DNA from: CAYPUG01 sp964413905
Lineage (GTDB): Bacteria > Chloroflexota > Anaerolineae > JAADDB01
Direction of reading: 5' to 3'
Length of the DNA: 10,476 nt
Assembly (NCBI GenBank): GCA_964413905.1
Contig: CAYPUG010000095.1
Coordinates: 1 to 10,476 of the forward strand
Positions 8,601-10,476 of this stretch are shown here, piece by piece; the first letter of the stretch is position 1; each line of letters starts with the position of its first letter. The position numbers and the translations under genes are program-made. Below the pieces are notes generated by a model. It ran no database searches. It was not told where the DNA came from and saw nothing but the letters and a program-made list of their open reading frames with translations.

Positions 8601-8720
8601 TACGGCATGGATATGACATCCTTTGCGATGCCTAACGGCATTGCTTTAGATAACAAAGGAAACATATACGTAGCCGACGCTGACAATCACCGCATTCTGG
8701 TGTTCCCGCCTTTGCCGTAG
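5649..8720 (+). CDS. TIGR03663/Agl23-like GT-C membrane protein fused to a C-terminal six-blade NHL propeller
   Basis: A 1023-residue, three-part protein. Residues 1 to about 526 are a polytopic GT-C domain (first span about 25-44) with catalytic-type residues D51-E52 in MSHDESLH and R145-H146-D147 in the second conserved region. The INYDYP and MVYAHGSPDV stretch after the last span is typical of the TIGR03663 (flippase-activity-associated Agl23) family as I know it. Residues about 530-745 are an extracytoplasmic mixed domain shared with the upstream paralogue. Residues 753 to about 1020 are six NHL repeats beginning near 753, 798, 852, 898, 946 and 992, each with a core like IYVADSGNHRIVKF; six blades suffice for a closed propeller. 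GT-C enzymes transfer sugars from polyprenyl-phosphate donors on the outer face; NHL propellers bind proteins, glycans or nucleic acids, and outside the cell the first two are expected. It is the last gene of the run, 55 bases after its paralogue and followed by a strong terminator. Confidence 0.9.
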   Translation: MVSHAMQGKRAKSLLDRWLVWNGEILAYVIIGVLALISRLWMLGARTMSHDESLHVVYSWNLFAGKGFEHSPMMHGPFLFHLNAFIYFLFGDTDATARLGPALFGVALVLFPILLRPWLGRLGAICASILMLLSPAILYHSRYIRHDIYAAFGAVVLFYFIFRYLHYQENRWIYLSAVSFAFLQITKEVSFIYGAIVGGFLVLLWLADVVKGDPQARKLGSHPAFDMALLLLTLVLPFATPFPVKFILGANPTDYSSAGITRSAVVFFILLVLSGVIGYWRFGQRWFVAAGLFYAIDTVFFTTFFTNYKGLGTGYVGSLGYWLEQQGVKRGGQPWYYYLLLVPEYEFLPLLLSFGGILAWARGRPRPDEEGPDPTYSRNERYTFVTFLVWWFWMTWVMYSWAGEKMPWLAVHFAVPFSLLGGWFIGRLLSLLDWRGIRAHAGLWALLVVPLTVFFFVRVLQTRPFAGKRLTDLQATVGWLYALGLLIFLVGWLYTRWRVLGTGTFIRLLFIALTGFLTLWTVRVTWYFNYINYDYPIEQMVYAHGSPDVKLVMAQIEDLSRRMYGDLSIVVPYDDDSTWPLEWYLRNYPNKRYYAATPTKETFKDAPVAIAGSKNVDKVESLLKVVWKEEGGFYKFRYRLIWWPLESYKGGLLKKIREVVQDAGARKRLIDAVLWRKYQYSTTDWPFRHDFYFFVRADVAQKMWDFGMPIGTGAQEKESVVPTQSAYERAFQTMTAVRRLGSGPGTALGQLQFPRNVAVAPDGSIYVADSGNHRIVKFAPDGQPLLAWGEKGDGPGQFNEPWGIAVDREGFVYVADTWNHRIQKFDADGKFVTQWGHAVMTGGQLTEPGGFFGPRAIAIDKEGFVYVTDTGNKRVQKFTPDGQFVAQYGGAGVNPGQFDEPVGIAIGPDGSIYVADTWNQRVQVFDAQFTYLREWPIEGWYSESVVNKPYIAVDGRNRVYVTDPENYRVIVFNAEGNVLVVFGQYGMDMTSFAMPNGIALDNKGNIYVADADNHRILVFPPLP

Positions 8721-8722
8721 GG

Positions 8723-8767
8723 TTTTGTGGTGATTTGGGCATTTACAGGGCCCAAATCACCACAAAA
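8723..8767. terminator. Long perfect hairpin between convergent genes
   Basis: The arms 8723-8740 and 8750-8767 are perfect complements over 18 bases with a 9-base loop (8741-8749). The hairpin begins two bases after the NHL gene's stop codon. It has no U tract of its own on the far side of either strand, so by itself it is more a 3'-end stabilising or roadblock structure than a classic intrinsic terminator. Its last four bases are also the first four of the next hairpin. Confidence 0.8.
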
Positions 8768-8796
8768 ATATCCTCCTCGAGGGGAGGATATTTTTT
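8764..8796. terminator. Bidirectional intrinsic terminator
   Basis: The arms 8764-8776 and 8783-8795 form a 13-base-pair stem, GC-rich at the loop end (CCTCC/GGAGG) and A/T at the foot, with a 6-base loop. The + transcript ends in a run of six T (8791-8796). Read on the - strand, the A run at 8764-8768 gives a five-U tail. It therefore suits both the + strand gene ending at 8720 and the - strand gene ending at 8801. Confidence 0.9.
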
Positions 8797-8800
8797 CATC

Positions 8801-10291
8801 TTACTCCCCCACTTGAACGTTTATTTCCCATGCTTGCAAGAGATCGGATTGGGTCCTGGAACGGGCCATAATTGTTAATGTGATGCGCTCGCCCTGTTGC
8901 GCGGTGGCCGGAATCTGTACTCTCAAGCTTAACCGAAATTCCCGTCCCGGTGGGAGTGTAGGGGTGTACAACGGTCCCACGTGATAGCACTGCACGACAC
9001 AGATATTCACATTCCAAGTCGGTCCGTGAGTTTGAACGGCCCACACTTCATATGCATCCGGTCGATTGCCCGCGTTCAGCAGGCGAACCAGGGTGGCCAC
9101 TTCTTGTCCTGGCGTTCCTGTGAGTACGCTGTCTGTGGCAGAAAGTGTGAAGGTGTATACCGGCGGTGGTGGGGTGGGTGTTGGCGTTGCCGTGGGTAAT
9201 GGTGTCAGCACGACAAACGCTGTCGGTGATGGCGTTGGTGTATGTGTCGGTGTGGGCGTGCGTGTTGGCGTGGGGCACGGTGTCCATGTGGGAGTAGGCA
9301 AGGGGGTTGGGGTCCATGTGAAGGTAGGGGTGAGTGTCGGCGTTGGGGTTGCTGTGGGCGTCGGTGTCCCACGAACATGGATGGTCAAGGTACGACGTTC
9401 TGTGTGGTTATCCGCCACCGCCTTCAAGGTATATGTAGTCGCCTGAGTAGGGCAAACTCGCTTGGAACCGTGCGCGGGCACGGCTTCTTCGTTTAAGTAA
9501 ACATACCACGCACCACGGACATCCCACGTTAATGTGCTGCACCCCCCATAATCCACGGTGAAAGGTTGGGCGACGAATGAGCGAATGGTCACTTGAGGTG
9601 TAGGGGTTAAGTAAACGTGTGCGGTCCACGTGGGGGTAGGAGTGGGCGATGGCCGGGGTGTGGGCGTGGGTAAAGGCGAGAATGCCAGGGCTGTAGGGGA
9701 CGCCTCCCCAACGGGTTGGGACGTACTGGGCGTGGGAGACGGGATAGGGGGCGGTGAGGCTGAGGGAGGTGGCGAGGGCGGTGTGGGGGGTGGAACGAAC
9801 AGAGGAGATCGAAGTGGAATGCGCGTAGCCACATAGTCTATCTCCTCTGTGGATACTAATGTCGATGTCACCTCCACAACCGCGGAGTGCGAAAGTAATC
9901 GTAATGTAGCATAGAGAGCGGCAATAGCTAAACATGCAAAGATAAGGCTCAACATACCGGCCAGTATCACATAAGGCCCAAATTTTGGGCGTTGGACCTT
10001 GGTGGGCGTAGGAACAGGTTCTGGGAGCGTGATGATGGTGTTCTCTGGCCCCGATTTTGTATGATTTTGATGGGCATCAGCGGCCGTAGTGGAAGGGACG
10101 GCGTGAGCTTTGCGGTATCGAGGACAATGTGTGTAATTTCCTGAGAGGCAGTATTGTTGTTGTTCTGCCCGGGAGACCGGCTCACTGTGTCCGGTCGCGA
10201 AGCAACGGTTTTGGAAACTCGGGTACGTAACAAACGTGTCCGCGCCGGCCAGGGAACCTAAGTACGGGCATGCTTGCGTGTTGGACATCAT
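8801..10291 (-). CDS. Single-span membrane protein: four-Cys cytoplasmic module, Thr-Pro linkers, Ig-like and NEW3-like outer domains
   Basis: A 496-residue protein from the ATG at 10291; a GTG at 10327 would add 12 residues but has no ribosome-binding site, while AAGGA lies 11 bases before 10291. Residues 8-59 hold C8-P-Y-L-G, C30, C48-L-S-G and C56-P-R-Y, a putative metal-binding module that I recall at the N-terminus of Chloroflexota LysM-type proteins. One span lies at about 106-130, then a Pro/Ser/Thr linker (163-232). An Ig-like domain (about 233-307) has C251 and C280, which could form a disulfide, around LTWDV, VYLN and TTYTL. A second Thr-Pro linker (308-378) leads to a C-terminal beta domain (about 379-496) with L-N-A-G-N and L-P-P-G motifs like NEW3/CARDB folds. 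No LysM or catalytic domain is seen. It is probably a surface-binding or envelope-sensing protein; its function is unknown. It is convergent with the GT-C/NHL gene. Confidence 0.85.
   Translation of the reverse strand: MMSNTQACPYLGSLAGADTFVTYPSFQNRCFATGHSEPVSRAEQQQYCLSGNYTHCPRYRKAHAVPSTTAADAHQNHTKSGPENTIITLPEPVPTPTKVQRPKFGPYVILAGMLSLIFACLAIAALYATLRLLSHSAVVEVTSTLVSTEEIDYVATRIPLRSPLFVPPPTPPSPPPSASPPPIPSPTPSTSQPVGEASPTALAFSPLPTPTPRPSPTPTPTWTAHVYLTPTPQVTIRSFVAQPFTVDYGGCSTLTWDVRGAWYVYLNEEAVPAHGSKRVCPTQATTYTLKAVADNHTERRTLTIHVRGTPTPTATPTPTLTPTFTWTPTPLPTPTWTPCPTPTRTPTPTHTPTPSPTAFVVLTPLPTATPTPTPPPPVYTFTLSATDSVLTGTPGQEVATLVRLLNAGNRPDAYEVWAVQTHGPTWNVNICVVQCYHVGPLYTPTLPPGREFRLSLRVQIPATAQQGERITLTIMARSRTQSDLLQAWEINVQVGE
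9158..9370 (-). repeat. Degenerate six-base tandem repeat coding for Thr-Pro linker 2
   Basis: The region encodes residues 308-378, almost all alternating Thr-Pro with occasional Trp, Phe, Leu, Arg or His. On the + strand it reads as a G/T-rich array of GGTGTN/GGCGTN-like hexamers. Third positions vary, so selection appears to act on the peptide. The linker should be extended and could carry O-linked sugars. Confidence 0.8.
9596..9805 (-). repeat. Low-complexity Pro/Ser/Thr linker 1
   Basis: The region encodes residues 163-232, with runs of PPPTPPSPPP type and then PTPTPRPSPTPTPT. It is less regular than linker 2 and is split by a non-repetitive stretch (about 190-205, QPVGEASPTALAFSPL). It joins the membrane span to the Ig-like domain and probably spans the cell wall or outer layer. 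Confidence 0.75.
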
Positions 10292-10336
10292 GTGGCTTGG
10301 TATCCTTTTCCCTTTGTAAACCAACACACATACGCG

Positions 10337-10400
10337 GAGTATGAGCGGTACTCAACGTCCGCTTAAGAGATTTTACCTCACTTGCCTTTGGTTCTGCTAA
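10337..10400 (-). promoter_or_regulatory. Weak promoter and inverted repeat upstream of the four-Cys protein gene
   Basis: Read on the - strand, TTAGCA (10395-10400) and TAAAAT (10370-10375) are 19 bases apart, a poor but possible promoter giving a leader of about 70 bases. Downstream of it, GAGTA (10337-10341) and TACTC (10349-10353) form a short inverted repeat with a 7-base loop that could be an operator or a weak leader hairpin. This is a low-confidence reading; the rest of 10292-10415 shows nothing else. Confidence 0.25.
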
Positions 10401-10415
10401 TATGACGGCGAGCAG

Positions 10416-10476
10416 ATGTGGCAGTGGGCAAAGGTGGAGTTCTTGTGGGAGGGAGTTGTGGGTGACGAGGTGCTGG
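10416..10476 (+). CDS. Possible start of a divergent gene, cut by the window edge
   Basis: After a stop in this frame at 10398 an ATG at 10416 opens a frame that runs to the end of the window, 20 codons beginning MWQWAKVEFLWEGVVGDEVL. The composition looks like real protein, but the ribosome-binding site is poor and 20 codons can be open by chance. A second frame from ATG 10402 is also open to the end and reads less like protein. No family is recognised. Confidence 0.3.
   Translation, partial: MWQWAKVEFLWEGVVGDEVL

Noticed and set aside
8723..8796. CRISPR repeat or transposon end
   Set aside because: There are no repeated units with spacers, and the two hairpins differ in sequence; a convergent terminator explains the position.
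9066..9446. Open + strand frame rich in Gly and Val opposite the Thr-Pro linker
   Set aside because: It is the reverse-complement reading of a six-base repeat array, which stays open in several frames; the - strand protein has a span, domains and a start site.
9630..9836. Second Gly/Val-rich + strand frame
   Set aside because: It has the same cause: opposite reading of the Pro/Ser/Thr linker coding sequence.
10292..10327. GTG start at 10327 for the four-Cys protein
   Set aside because: No Shine-Dalgarno sequence lies upstream, and the added residues precede the conserved Cys module without resembling it; the ATG at 10291 has AAGGA upstream.

Overview
The window looks like a piece of a Chloroflexota (Anaerolineae-like) chromosome. 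This is inferred from gene families rather than any marker gene: a TIGR03663/Agl23-type GT-C membrane protein, and single-span proteins with a small cytoplasmic Cys cluster or zinc ribbon and a Pro/Thr-rich extracytoplasmic linker, are combinations I associate with that phylum. Nothing marks a phage, plasmid or insertion sequence. No rRNA, tRNA or CRISPR was seen.

Layout. (1) 1-1547, + strand: the 3' part of a CLC chloride channel/antiporter with a CBS pair and an RCK_C-like tail; its start lies left of the window. (2) 1568-1597: a good sigma70-like promoter, opening a run of four closely spaced + strand genes: a membrane-anchored zinc-ribbon protein (1649-2602), a CPBP intramembrane protease (2653-3768), a GT-C-like polytopic protein that has lost both recognisable catalytic acidic positions (3785-5593), and a 1023-residue GT-C/Agl23-like protein that keeps them and carries a six-blade NHL propeller at its C-terminus (5649-8720). 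Gaps are 50, 16 and 55 bases, so one transcript is likely. (3) 8723-8796: two overlapping strong hairpins between convergent genes, the second with a U tract on both strands. (4) 8801-10291, - strand: a single-span protein with an N-terminal four-Cys module, two long Thr-Pro-rich linkers and two extracytoplasmic beta domains. (5) 10292-10476: an upstream region with weak promoter and inverted-repeat signals and possibly the first codons of a divergent + strand gene cut by the window edge.

How it may fit together (inference): the four-gene run encodes only envelope proteins. The two GT-C proteins are paralogues, alike in the membrane part and in the soluble part after it. One may be the enzyme and the other a partner or a divergent copy. 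The NHL propeller would lie on the same outer face as the catalytic loops and could bind a substrate or surface partner. The zinc-ribbon protein and the CPBP protease could be accessory or regulatory. No direct link to a known pathway is visible, and most observations are unusual features of recognisable families rather than a clearly new system.
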